Assembly: GCA_036245805.1 (NCBI GenBank)
Contig: BTRK01000004.1
Coordinates: 18,228,001-18,292,000 of the forward strand
Length of the DNA stretch: 64,000 nt
Source of the DNA: Pristionchus mayeri
Lineage: Eukaryota; Nematoda; Chromadorea; Rhabditida; Neodiplogasteridae
Direction of reading: 5' to 3'
A program made the translations under genes and the position numbers. Below, in pieces: positions 1 through 9,805 of this stretch (within the stretch, counting starts at the first letter, position 1; the number at the start of each line of letters is the position of its first letter). Below the pieces are notes generated by a model. That model did no database searches, was not told the DNA's origin, and saw only the letters and a list, made by a program, of their open reading frames with translations.

Positions 1-68
1 GAAACGACATTTCCAACACTCACCATGAAGAAATTCGTCAGTTTCGCACCACCACAACAACTCACACT

Positions 69-71
69 AAT

Positions 72-103
<32 letters not shown>

Positions 104-105
104 AT
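69..105. repeat. (AAT)n microsatellite
   Basis: About eleven AAT repeats with one interruption, in the 3' flank of the coiled-coil gene. Repeat number looks the same in all copies (20459, 40848, 61236), as expected if the copies are very young or have been homogenised. Confidence 0.9.
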
Positions 106-315
106 TCTACTATCGAACAAATTAATTGACAATCATGTGCTGTGTACCGATCTATACACATTTCCTCGTATTAATGTCGTACTTCTTGAGATGGAGAGAT
201 TTTTGCAGGGAGGGAACGTAAAGTTGGGATTCACCCGTTACTAGTCCTGAACACGTGACCAACATCAAGGGGGTATGGCGAGTGATCATTGGACTTTGAT
301 CTCTCGATTCTGAAT

Positions 316-426
316 GTGAAGTTGCCGCATAGCAACATTCATGTGTTCACGGGTGATCTTCACAAGGGCATTTCCATCGACGTCAAACTCATCTGGGATG
401 AGATGAAGAAGGAAGTAATGTTGTGA
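316..426 (+). pseudogene. Degraded terminal-exon fragment (paralog of 11383-11493)
   Basis: A 37-codon open stretch ending in TGA aligns without gaps to the terminal exon at 11383-11493. Shared core residues are FTGDL and IWDEMKKE. The splice acceptor CTTCAG before the other copy is TCTGAAT here, so this copy cannot be spliced the same way. The upstream part (about 205-270) matches the KLGFT segment of the other copy but has an early stop. I do not recognise the family from this short C-terminus. It is probably a dead duplicate of an exon pair; counterparts lie at 20706-20816, 41095-41205 and 61483-61593. Confidence 0.45.
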
Positions 427-677
427 AGAAGGGAGGGAAGAGGGGACAGCGTTTACAAATAACCGTGTTCATTCGATGCTTTATCGCAAAAGCATATGTG
501 CGAGCATAAACCGGCTTGGCTGGATGGCAAATTGGCTGGTTATCATTTCACACCCCTACACTCATGGTCGTTGTGGTGCATAAATCGCGTGCGAAAATTT
601 GGACGATCAAAGTCTGTTCAGTAGTTCCCAGTTGCCTCATAATTACAAAATTGCAGAGTAGCTAAATATTTCTCACG

Positions 678-932
678 TTTAAAGGAGGAGTAAATGCAAA
701 AGCGCGCCCGGTTGGAATATATTTCACCTAGGGACGCACTCTCTTCAAGTCGCGTGCTATCTCGCCCCCTTCCCCGAGCTTTCCCTGATCTGCCTCCCAG
801 CCAACTAGCTATAACTTTATTCGGAATGGAGATATCAATGTGAAAATTTCGGAGCTTCTTATCGTTGTGGAGCTCTAGGCAGTGCATATGATAGCTTCAA
901 AAATTGAATTTTGAGTTTACTCCTCCTTTAAA
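678..932. repeat. Small inverted-repeat element (MITE-like)
   Basis: A perfect 17-bp inverted repeat, TTTAAAGGAGGAGTAAA, is at 678-694, with its reverse complement at 916-932. It encloses about 220 bp with no credible gene. The right repeat overlaps a second small palindrome, CCTCCTTTAAAGGAGG. No clear target-site duplication is visible; TTA/TAA or TTAA at the termini are possible. Copies start at 21068, 41457 and 61845. Confidence 0.6.
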
Positions 933-959
933 GGAGGACTGAAGGCAAAGTTCAACTTT

Positions 960-1008
960 GGAGCCTTTAGTAACCGTGTCTAAGCTCCTCTTAACGACTA
1001 AAGGCTCC
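960..1008. other. Hairpin-forming inverted repeat
   Basis: GGAGCCTTTAGT at 960-971 pairs perfectly with ACTAAAGGCTCC at 997-1008 across a 25-nt loop. It lies just beyond the small inverted-repeat element and may be its remnant terminus. No function can be assigned. Confidence 0.5.
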
Positions 1009-1124
1009 TAAAAAATTTCATTAATATATCTACTCTCAAAAGAATTATGATTAGTTGGCTGAGTGCCATGGACGCTTGATGGGCCAGGGAAGTGCGCGAA
1101 TTTAAATATCTTCAAGTTTTGTCA

Positions 1125-1195
1125 AAAACTGGTGGGAATCGAACCCGCAACCTTCCGATTACGTGACGACTGCTATACCACTGAGCTATCCTATC
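1125..1195 (-). pseudogene. tRNA-derived pseudogene (tRNA-Thr(CGU)-like)
   Basis: On the minus strand the sequence has a consensus A box (TAGCTCAGTGG) and a perfect B box (GGTTCGATTCC) at normal tRNA spacing, with a total length of about 71 nt. The anticodon loop reads CACGTAA, suggesting former CGU (Thr), but the invariant U33 is A. The anticodon stem is mispaired and the acceptor ends (GATAGGA / CAGTTTT) do not pair. It is therefore a decayed tRNA or the head of a tRNA-derived SINE. No A-rich SINE tail is evident. Confidence 0.7.
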
Positions 1196-1409
1196 GATGC
1201 TTTTCTACTTCCTAGCTCGCGCTATGATCTTTGGAGGGTGGAACCTCCCTTCTATCGATGTAGCTACTTTGCCGAGAGCCCTGCTTTAAATTGCACGAAT
1301 CAGCTTTAGCTGCAACCCAACATTGAAAAGGCTCAAGAAACTAAAAAAAATCATATTTCATTCCGATTACATGCAGATGTATAGTCTCCAGAAAAGGGCG
1401 ATGATTATA

Positions 1410-2766
1410 TGAGGCCGTTTCTCAAAAAATCGAGCAGATGCTGGCACAGCAAAAATGTCCATTTTCTGAATTTGTGTGTTTTGGGGTTGCCAAGGATGCT
1501 AATGACGATAGGCATACTCATTTTGCATGTAAACGACTCATTCGTGCCAGAAGATTTTGCGTCGATTTCAGATCTTCTCGAATAACTTCTCTCGTGAAAT
1601 CGCTGATTACGTGAAAATTATTTCTGGTTCAGAACAGGGCGGTGATCATGCCTGTCCACTTCATTTTTCCAAAATTTCATTTTTAAAAATTAATAACGTA
1701 TAAAATTGGAACCTTTTCGTATGTTAGTTCTGAGCTTAGCAAATTGGATCGATAGAACCGCCGTGGTGAGAGGATTCCAAATCTACATTTTTAGCCAATA
1801 AAACCTCTGGACCTCTTAGTAGCATTACATAAAGTGGTTTCCAGGCAGAGGAGTGGAGTGCCAATGTACTGCCAGAGGGTCAGCCAGAGGTCGATGCGAG
1901 GAGAGACGCGGTAGATCAAGGGAATTAGAGGCGATTTACTCACAAAACGTGCCACTTCATTTAATGCTGCTATGAGTTCCAGAGGTTTATTGGCTAAAAA
2001 TGTAGATTTGGAATTATCTCTTCACAGCGTTTCTATCGATCCATTTTGCTAAACTCAGAACTCATCTACAAAAAAGTTCCAATTTTATACGCTTTTTTTT
2101 CTTAAATTAAATTTTGGGAAAATGAAGCGGGCAGGCGTGATCACGAATAATTTTCACTTAATTTTAGCGATTTCAGGAGAGAAGTTATTTGAGAAAATCT
2201 GAAATCGACGCAACGTCTTCTGGTGCGAATGAGCCGCCTACATGCAAAATGAATATGCCCATCGTCATCAGTAGGGATGACAATTCGATTATTTCGATTT
2301 TTTTCGTCTCAGGAGATCGGTCATATCATGAAAATTAGTTCGGAAACATATGGAATAGTTGATTCAGCGGATTCGATATCTATTCAGGATCATTTTTCCA
2401 TACTTACTTCTTTAAATATGTTAGCATCCTACATTTTTATTCGCAAATGCTCCTGCAAGGATGGGTGTTTTTCGCACATTTTCAATTTTTGGAGATACTA
2501 TGCAAATGATAAATGAAACACCTGCTATTTGAGCTTAGACATGAGCTAGTAGATGCCATGAACACATTCTTCAAGTAAGTAAGAGCTGACATATACATAC
2601 TCATTAAATTGTTACAATCGTTTTTCGCATTTTCTCATCCTTGAATTGTCATCCCTAGTCATCAGCATTCTTGACAACCCCAAAAAAACACAAATTCAGA
2701 AAATTGGCATTTTTTTGCTGTGCCAGATCTAACCCGATTTGCTCGATTCTTGGACAAACGGCCTCA
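1410..2766. mobile_element. Foldback element 1 (long inverted arms, TA flanks)
   Basis: Left arm about 1410-1836 and right arm about 1952-2766 are inverted copies separated by a loop of roughly 115 nt. The ends read TGAGGCCGTTT and its complement, each flanked by TA, as expected for Tc1/mariner-type insertion. Arm identity is clearly imperfect, so the element is old. The right arm is split by a 386-bp hAT-type MITE. There is no coding capacity; the 79-codon open stretch inside belongs to the nested MITE and looks fortuitous. Confidence 0.75.
2272..2657. mobile_element. hAT-type MITE nested in foldback element 1
   Basis: A 15-bp terminal inverted repeat, TAGGGATGACAATTC, sits at both ends. 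The 386-bp insert is flanked by a perfect 8-bp duplication, GTCATCAG (2264-2271 and 2658-2665). An 8-bp target duplication and TAGGG termini are characteristic of the hAT superfamily. Removing the insert and one duplication restores the continuity of the foldback arm, so it inserted after the foldback element. It is non-autonomous: no transposase domain is present. Confidence 0.88.
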
Positions 2767-3297
2767 TAAGTATACAAATTAAAAAGAGACTAAAAAATAA
2801 ATGTATGTTTTCCTGCCGCAAATTTAGTAGTATCTCATTTTTAGAAAGAACAAGACATTTCAACGAAAGCTGGATTTCCCAACAATGAAGTTGCTGTTTT
2901 TTTCACTTTCATTCCATTATTTCGATTTGAAAACTAACATATTTGATTCTTCAAAGACCACTACGTTGCTGATTCAACTCCACCAAACGATCAGCTATTC
3001 TAGAGTACATCAAGAATTCTTCAAATGCAGTGATATTTAATCGTGGGATGTCTTTGCTTTTAAACCTCATGTTCATCTGAGTACAGGAATCGCAAGGGAA
3101 AAACATGTGGGAAATGAGTCTCTAGTCCGACGCTCAATATTTCAATTGCTACGAAGTATAATGCTAACTAAACTTCCCACGTTTTAATCGAATTTATACA
3201 CTACAAAAGCAGAAGCTTTGCTCTCTGATAGTGCTTCAAGCACCACTTAGATTGCTACAGATTACGGTAGTCCCTACGAAGTGTCCCAACATTCGGC
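2767..3297. other. Gene-free stretch upstream of Str gene 1
   Basis: No open frame, RNA gene or repeat recognised. It presumably contains the promoter of Str gene 1. The motif found upstream of the other Str genes is not present here. Counterparts are 23157-23687 and 43546-44076. Confidence 0.5.
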
Positions 3298-6200
3298 ATG
3301 ATCGACCCTATTTTCTACGCTGTTGTAGAGGACTCGCACATGGGTTAGTTCTCTCTCCAAAACAAGCTGTAGCAATACTCCCATTGGTAGTACACAGAAA
3401 GGGCTAAGTAAAGTGATCAAATTAGAATAAAAATATAACGTTTAAAAACAGCTACGACATGGGTCTGATATAAGAGTGACTATCTGAGAGAACTGACCAT
3501 AGGCCGTACAGCGAAAAATAAAGTGATGATTTTAAGATCCCACTAGGGGTAACTTTTCACGTAGAGTTCGAAAATCAACCTTAGGAAGCCGTATCTCTGA
3601 CCCCTCATTTTCTGTGGCTCGCCTCAACGCTGAGGTCGGTTTTTGTAAATCGTGAACGGCTGGTCCAAACCCCATATATAGATAGCAATTCTGAAAGATC
3701 TCGACGAGATAAGCATTTTTACTGTTAGAGGTGAAACGCTACCTCATCTGGGAAAAAACTTATCGACATTTCAATTATCAAATTGGTCGTCCTAAAAAAG
3801 TTACACGCGAGGCGCACTTTTAAGTATGTTCATTAAATTCCTCGTGTAAAGTTACCCCTAAATGCAAAGTTCGGCGCAAAATAAGGCGCACCCAAGGGGT
3901 TTCCCAAATAGCGGAAAAGGGCTCAATTGTTAGGAATTTCAGCTTTTCGTTTATATCGTCTCCATTTTCACTATGTCAAAGCAGAGTTGACGAAAAAATA
4001 AGTTTCAAGATTGGGGAATGTGAATTATAATCGAAAGATCCGTGTCTGAATCGTTCGAAAAATATCGGTTTTCGAATTCTCGATTTTGCTCAAATTTGGG
4101 CATCTGAAAGTGTGGATTTTCGAAAATTTGAAGGTGCTCATTCTGCATGAAGTAAAGAATACTTCCGCGTAAATAAGATTATGTATATATAAGCTTCTGT
4201 GCGCACTTCTAAGTTCGTGTTTTTGACATTGAACATTTCAAAAATAGTACAATCGACCAAAATTTAACGATTGAAATCGACTGAAATCAAGTCAAATTGG
4301 TGATTTCACATCACAATGTAATTTATAATGTAAAAACAAAGCAGCAAAAAGGACGGATATCTTATTTCGGAAAACAATGACTCAAATTCTCGATTTTCCC
4401 AATGTTTACCCACTTAAATTTCAGCGATTTCGCTCTGAAACCTATGGCAATTTATATTGAGCTATATCAGAGTAGTAGATTAGTAACATTAAATAAAAAT
4501 AAGTTCGACAGCTGCTCCACTTTCAAAGATACTTTGGTTCCAATTTGAAAAGCTAGATTTGTCATAATAATTGATTGTGTACTTCCGCACTAATGAGCTG
4601 AATTCGCTGCTTTGTTTTTGCATTATAAATTGAAATGTGGTGTGAATTTACTTGATTTCAGTTGATTTCAATAGTAAAATTTTGGTCGATAGTACCATTT
4701 TTCCAATGTTCAATGTCAAAAACCCCAAAATTGAAGTGCGCACAGAAGCTTATATATACATAATCTTATTTACGCGGTGACCACTCCGGCTTGGATGGGG
4801 ATTCTCTTTTCTTGATGAGTCGAAGGCGGAAGCGAGGGGTATTAGGGGAAACCAATCCAAATCAGAGAGAAAAGGGAGAGGGACCGCTCGCGACGACTAA
4901 CAAGGAATGGAATGACTTCATGCAGATTGAGCACCTTCACATTTTCGAAAATCCACACTTTCAGATGCCCAAATTTGATCAAAATCGAGAATTCGAAAAC
5001 CGATAATTTTCGAACGATTCAAACACCGATTTTTCGAATATATTTCCCCAATCTTCCCCAATCTTGAAACTTATTTTTTTGTCAACTCTGCATCGAAATA
5101 GTGAAAATGGAGACGATAGAAACGAAAAACCTGAAATTCCTAACAATTGAGACCTTTTCCGCTATTTGGGAAACCCCTTGGGTGATCCTTATTTTGCGCC
5201 AAAATTTGCATCTAGGGGTAACTTTACACGAGGAATTTAATGAACATACTTAAAAGTGCGCCTCGCATGTAATTTGTTTAGGACGACCAATTTGATAATT
5301 GAAATGTCGATAAGTTTTTTCCCAGATGATCTATCAGAATTACTATCTATATATGGAGTTTGGACCAGCCGTTCACGATTTACAAAAACCGAACTCAGCT
5401 TTGAGGCGCGCCACAGAAAATGAGGGGTCAGAGAAACGGCTTCCTAAGGTTGATTTTCGAACTCTACGTGAAAAGTTACCCCTAGGGGCATCTTAAAATC
5501 ATCACATTGTTTTTCGCTGTACGGCCTATAGGTGAAATTGCTCGGTTCTCTCAGATAGTCACTTATAAATCCGTATTTCAGTGTACGGGCTCATTTCCAA
5601 TTGCCTGCTGATGTACGCAATTCTTCGCTTTACGCGGAAGTCCCTGGGTGTCTACAAGCATCTTCAGCTCATCTTTGCCGCCTTCGACTTCTTTCTCGTC
5701 ACACAGCACATGGTTCTGAAACCGGTGCGAATTCGTTTCCTTTACCCAACAGACACGAGCCCAGTCTCGAAGACGGGATTTACCTTTACCCAACATACAA
5801 TCACTTAGCTATTACGATTTCACACACTGTAGATCGTTCGAACTGGTAGAGAGAATGGTAAATTATGGAACGAATTCCAGAACTTGAACCTCAATGAAAT
5901 GTAGATATTTTAAAAATAATAGTAGATATAAATAAAAATATTAAAAATATACTATTTTAGAGAGTGATGGTGTTGAATACCACGTTGTTCGGGGTGGCTA
6001 CAGACTGGAACAACAGGGTAAGTAAGTGCTCAATGAGCTAAGGTATCCAGTTCTCCCTATGGTACTGATTTGCATATCTTATATCCCTATGGTATGGTAT
6101 GATCCCGTTGGGTTGACCTATGGTACTGACAAGGGAAGGCTTAGCGATGTCTTTGGACTTTCGGAACGCGACCTAGTGGGATGGGTAGATACATGAATTC

Positions 6201-9200
6201 TAAGAGCTTCTGTAAAGTTCAATTTTGCTGAACGCCCTCAGGGCACGTAAAAAATCGATATTTGTGCCCGAGTTGTGGGTATGTGAACACTTCCAAGAGG
6301 CCTCGCCGACAAGCATCGGTGGTTGAGTGGTAGAGAGTCAGGGCAGTAATCCTATGGACGTAGGTTCGACGTCTCTCCGGTGAAATTTTTTTGCACTATT
6401 TTTGCGTGATAATCGCCATCGTAAAAGTCAATTTACAATCAACCTGCTAATTATTTCAGTGGTCGGATCATAAATTTCACTGCATCTGTTGAATTAATTC
6501 CAACAAAACATTTATCATATATAGAATAAAAGAAACATCGAATGACAATTCACATTTTAACAATGGTGATATCTAACAACGAAATGTTCGAAGCAGAGGA
6601 AGTCCAGACAATATGGGCACTTCAAGAGGTGGTCGTTCTCGCAGCCAGAAATTTCACATTTCATGGTGAGTTGCGCATTGAAACAGAATTGGCTAGGGGT
6701 CAGGAAGGTGACGCTGGGTCTGCTATCGACATATCCCGCTTTGTACCATCCATAAGCCAAGTAGGGTTGGAAGATTGGAGCGCAGAATACATAGTACATC
6801 TGTGAGACGAGCTGAAAATATTCATGTTTGATCCTCTACTGTATGATAGACTCACCAAGAGAATGTTATCCCTAGTCGACACGATGAATTCGATCTCTTT
6901 CACTCGGACATGAGAAGTGATCTTCTTGATAAAAAGCCTTCATCTGTCGCAACAACGCGACGTCGCAGGGCTGGATACGCGAGGTCGCACCCGGAGGAAC
7001 GTTGTATATCTCAACATTGATTCCGGCCGGGACAGTGCCCATCATCGTCGCATGATCCTTGAAGGAACTCCACGAGTTTACCAAAAGGAGAAGATCCTTC
7101 GGGCAGTCGTTCGTGAATACACACGTCTTGAGCCAATCCACCATCAAGTACTTGCCCATCATATGCGTCTTATTGGCTCTGACCACGAGATTGTCGACTT
7201 GAATGTGTCCTTTGGCAGGGAACGACCCCTTCGCCTCCGGCAATACTACGTAAAGATGAGTGCCCAAATGCCCGTCAGCAAAATAAGTGGGCATCATGGT
7301 AATAGTCGAGCATCTCACGAACCTTAAAATTAATTCAACCAGAAAAGCGATAATGAACTCACATATTCGATGGTACATCCCTTGTCTCCAAAATAAATGA
7401 GTCCATCGTCAGCTATGGAGAGATCAAATGTAGATCTGACAGGTGGAGTGGGGTCATCCTCCTCGGCTCCACTCCAATCCTAATCTTCATCACCTTTCAC
7501 GTCGACATACAACTGATCAGTTTGGTGGAACTAAAGAACGCAATCGCTTGATGGAACATACCAAAAAACAAACCTTCAGTTCACCATCGCGTCCACTCAA
7601 AAGCATAGATGATATCGCAGCTTTCACCCTCTGTTCCTCTCGTGAGAGGGCATCCGATAGTGTTCCAAACTGTGCGACAGGAGAGCCCAGGATTGCTTGA
7701 GGACGAAACATCCTAAAGAGATTTCACAGTACATAACAAGAAATCACCAAAATACAAAAAAAAATGAAAGAAATGCAGCCCAGGTCGCCGCAGTCAGACA
7801 GTGGACGTATGCAAATTGGTGTTAAGCGGAGCTCGATTGCATCAGATTATGCAATATGCTCCCTCCGATCCGGAAGAAGCTGTGAGTGATTTAATTAAGT
7901 ATAGCTTTTCAAACGAAACTGCTTACAAGTATCAAATAAATGGAAATTTTGCAAGTACATCAACTTTTTACGATGTCGATTATCACGCAAAAATAGTGCA
8001 AAAAAATTTTCACTGGAGAGACGTCGAACCTACGTCCATAGGATTACTGCCCTGACTATCTACCACTCAACCACCGATGCTTGTCGGTGAGGCCTCTTAG
8101 AAGGGTTCACATACCCACAACTCGGGCACAAATATCGATTTTTTACGTGCCCTGAGGGCGTTCAGCAAAATTGAACTTTACAGAAGCTCTTAGAATTCAT
8201 GTATCTACCCATCCCACTAGGTCGCGTTCCGAAAGTCCAAAGACATCGCTAAGCCTTCCCTTGTGAGAGCTGATCAATAATTGCAGTACATCACATCCTT
8301 CTACTGCTCCTGCAACACGGTTCCCTTCGTTCTGATGTGCATCGACTTCGTCTATCGCTACTGGAGTATCGCCCGACCTCATCTCATCAGCCTATTCCGC
8401 ACTCCGTGGTTCATCGCTCTCATGATCGTCATTCCTACAGCCGAGTTCTGCGTCTGGTGAGAGTTGTTCTACCGAGAACAAGACGTATGCAAATTGAGGA
8501 GTAATTAGTTATGGGGAAAGAGGAACACAAACTAACAGAGTTTCGGAATGTTGATATGGAACGTACTGCGACTGCTCGAATGCAGCATTGGAAGATCAAA
8601 GACAATCGCGTGCAGCCATGATCTGATGTAAATATTTAGAGAAACGGAAATAATATATTCTCGGGTTTGTCATTTAAATCAGTAGATTGCGGTGATTCTT
8701 CAGGTACTTGTTATGCACGGAGGTCCTGCGAGGTCCAGATTCTGCTGTGGCCATGTTGCGAGAAGAGTCTATCAGAAGACTGGGAAAGGAAATGACAGAC
8801 GGATGGTTAATTATGAACCACTGGGTTAGAAATTCGAACTCGTTATACTGTAGACTACCACATTTACATGGATCATTCAATACTAATATACAATACCTCT
8901 CCTAACAGAAATTAAACAATTTGAGGAGAACGGCGAACTGAACGTGCGCGCCTTGTTCGCATTGACGATCTTCGATGCAATCATCATCACTTGCTTCACC
9001 ATTGCCCTTACCCTGGGCATTCTCACCTACTACCACATCTACCATCTCAGCTCTAATACGATGTCCGCCCATGCGCTCCATATGCAGCGGAAGCTGTTCA
9101 TTTCGGTCTGTGTCCAGGTATGCGATAATGTGTTCTTTTCATACGTGAAACATCCCCATTCAGACGCTCATCCCACTCGTGTTCGTGTACATTCCCTACG

Positions 9201-9463
9201 CGTGTGTAATCAATCTTCCCTTCGCCAAATTGAACTCGTACTTCTGGGATGATGGTTGCATGCTTCTCGCCTCTTGTTTCCCTGCCTGGGATGCGATGAT
9301 TGTCATTGTGCTCATGCCTGATTATTGGTAAATTCCTCTCTATTAAATATGGATGCAAGATGCTCATTTCAGGAAGGGTGTTGTCGGAACGTTCACAGGA
9401 AAACATAAGAAAACTTCTGTGGAAGCGATTTCGGCGCCATCTGGGACGACACGATCGCGCTAA
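3298..9463 (+). CDS. Str-type 7TM chemoreceptor, Str gene 1 (327 aa, 8 exons)
   Basis: Predicted nematode G protein-coupled chemoreceptor, acting in the ciliary membrane of sensory neurons if like the Str family. Exons: 3298-3343, 5582-5724, 5961-6017, 8287-8456, 8704-8824, 8926-9117, 9164-9327, 9373-9463. The frame stays open throughout (984 nt). Exons 1 and 2 have exactly the lengths of the paralogs (46, 143), which supports the start. Family marks are NCLLMYAILRF (TM1), LGVYKHLQLIFAAFDFF (TM2), VYRYWSIARP after TM3 (residues about 104-113), and FPAWDAMIVIVLMPDYW (TM7 end). Exon 4 (170 nt) equals paralog exons 4 plus 5 (71+99), so an intron is absent here. Intron 1 carries a 2.1-kb foldback element and intron 3 a Tc5-like transposon. 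The acceptor of exon 6 is TTTGAG rather than TTTCAG, a weak point of the model. Confidence 0.8.
3473..5563. mobile_element. Foldback element 2 (2.1 kb) in intron 1 of Str gene 1
   Basis: Long inverted arms run from about 3473-4345 and about 4600-5563. The outer termini are AGTGACTATCTGAGAGAAC and its complement. Both ends abut TA, compatible with a TA target site, although the left end has an extra AG. The arms share many blocks, such as the CCTAGGGGTAAC-like, TTTCCCAAATAGCGGAAAAGG-like and ATATATAAGCTTCTGTGCGCAC-like segments, but differ by indels. The left arm has about 45 nt more near 3690-3750; the right arm has about 130 unmatched nt at 4779-4915. No transposase. It lies wholly inside intron 1, whose paralogous introns are about 41 nt. 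Confidence 0.75.
6313..6383 (+). other. tRNA-like segment inside the left terminal repeat of the Tc5-like element
   Basis: 71 nt, with a 5' end like tRNA-Gly (GCATCGGTGGTTGAGTGG). Six of seven acceptor pairs form (GCATCGG with CCGGTGA). It has an A box (TGGTTGAGTGG) and a B-box-like GGTTCGACGTC. The anticodon arm does not fold, so it is not a working tRNA. The inverted copy is at 8010-8080; other copies are 26703-26773, 28400-28470, 47089-47159 and 48786-48856. Confidence 0.6.
6557..7711 (-). pseudogene. Tc5-like transposase remnant
   Basis: Pieces in order on the minus strand: an N-terminal fragment at about 7517-7711; an acidic/FGDKG stretch near 7380-7440; the DDE domain within 6872-7378 (GHLGTHLYVVLPEAKG, LLLLVNSWSSFKD, VPPGATSRIQPCDVALLRQ); and a C-terminal exon 6557-6799 with WYKAGY followed by a cysteine cluster (CEISGCENDHLLKCPYC, then FLCFEHF). 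That cluster fits the cysteine-rich Tc5 C-terminal domain. The second catalytic Asp, usually in a DSW motif, is Asn (NSW), 37 residues before the last Asp. The DDE frame also ends before the conserved RDNILL segment, which is in another frame. The enzyme is inferred to be dead. Confidence 0.8.
8010..8080 (-). other. tRNA-like segment inside the right terminal repeat of the Tc5-like element
   Basis: Inverted partner of 6313-6383. The 3' acceptor strand reads CCAGTGA instead of CCGGTGA, so it pairs one base worse than the left copy. Confidence 0.6.
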
Positions 9464-9534
9464 CTTTATTAGAATTCCCTTCACACGCATCTAGAGTTCG
9501 AGTAACGATAGCACGGTATCTTCATTCCATACAC

Positions 9535-9781
9535 TCCCTCGCCATTCGACCGATCGAGAGAGTGCATAAAATGAAGAGAGCGTGGCATCGTGTCTCGAAC
9601 TCTACTGGCATCCCGTTAGTTATGTTTACACGGCCATTCATTGATATGTCGTATTTGTCGCCTACTGGCATCACCCATACTATTTGTCAGCCCAATAGAG
9701 TAGCATAGAATAGAACAGAGCCCAATATATTTGGCAGCACAAAATATTTTTCAAATGCATGATAAAGTTTACTTATGTATC
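9535..9781. repeat. Dispersed 250-bp repeat, copy downstream of Str gene 1
   Basis: Matches 13973-14224, downstream of the Str pseudogene, at roughly 90% identity in the same orientation. Shared landmarks are GAGAGAGTGCATAAAATGAAG, TACTGGCATCCCGTTAG and CCCAATATATTTG. Open frames in the two copies are not conserved, so it is not a gene. It is either shared 3' sequence of duplicated Str genes or a dispersed element. Counterparts start at 29925 and 50311. Confidence 0.7.
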
Positions 9782-9805
9782 TTTTTTTAATTATTAAATT
9801 TATCT

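Larger units (their letters stand above)
6130..8263 (-). mobile_element. Tc4/Tc5-like DNA transposon (2134 bp) in intron 3 of Str gene 1
   Basis: Terminal inverted repeats of about 298 bp (6130-6427 and 7966-8263) begin CAAGGGAAGG. The element is flanked by TGA on both sides (6127-6129, 8264-8266), and the empty site reconstructs as C-TGA-G. That is the CTNAG target with TNA duplication known for C. elegans Tc4 and Tc5. The minus-strand interior holds transposase pieces. Each repeat arm contains a 71-nt tRNA-like segment (6313-6383 and 8010-8080). Confidence 0.9.

Noticed and set aside
618..887. 89-codon open frame on the minus strand
   Set aside because: It overlaps the inverted-repeat element, has low-complexity Arg/Gly/Ser content, no splice support and no recognisable domain.
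1125..1195. Functional tRNA-Thr gene
   Set aside because: Promoter boxes are good, but the acceptor and anticodon stems do not pair and U33 is lost.
2277..2516. 79-codon open frame on the plus strand
   Set aside because: Lies wholly inside the non-autonomous hAT-type MITE; no domain.
4791..5006. 71-codon open frame in foldback element 2
   Set aside because: Half of it is the unmatched insert and half the inverted arm; no coding signature.
6917..7327. 136-codon plus-strand open frame
   Set aside because: Antisense shadow of the Tc5-like DDE exon, which has the recognisable motifs on the minus strand.
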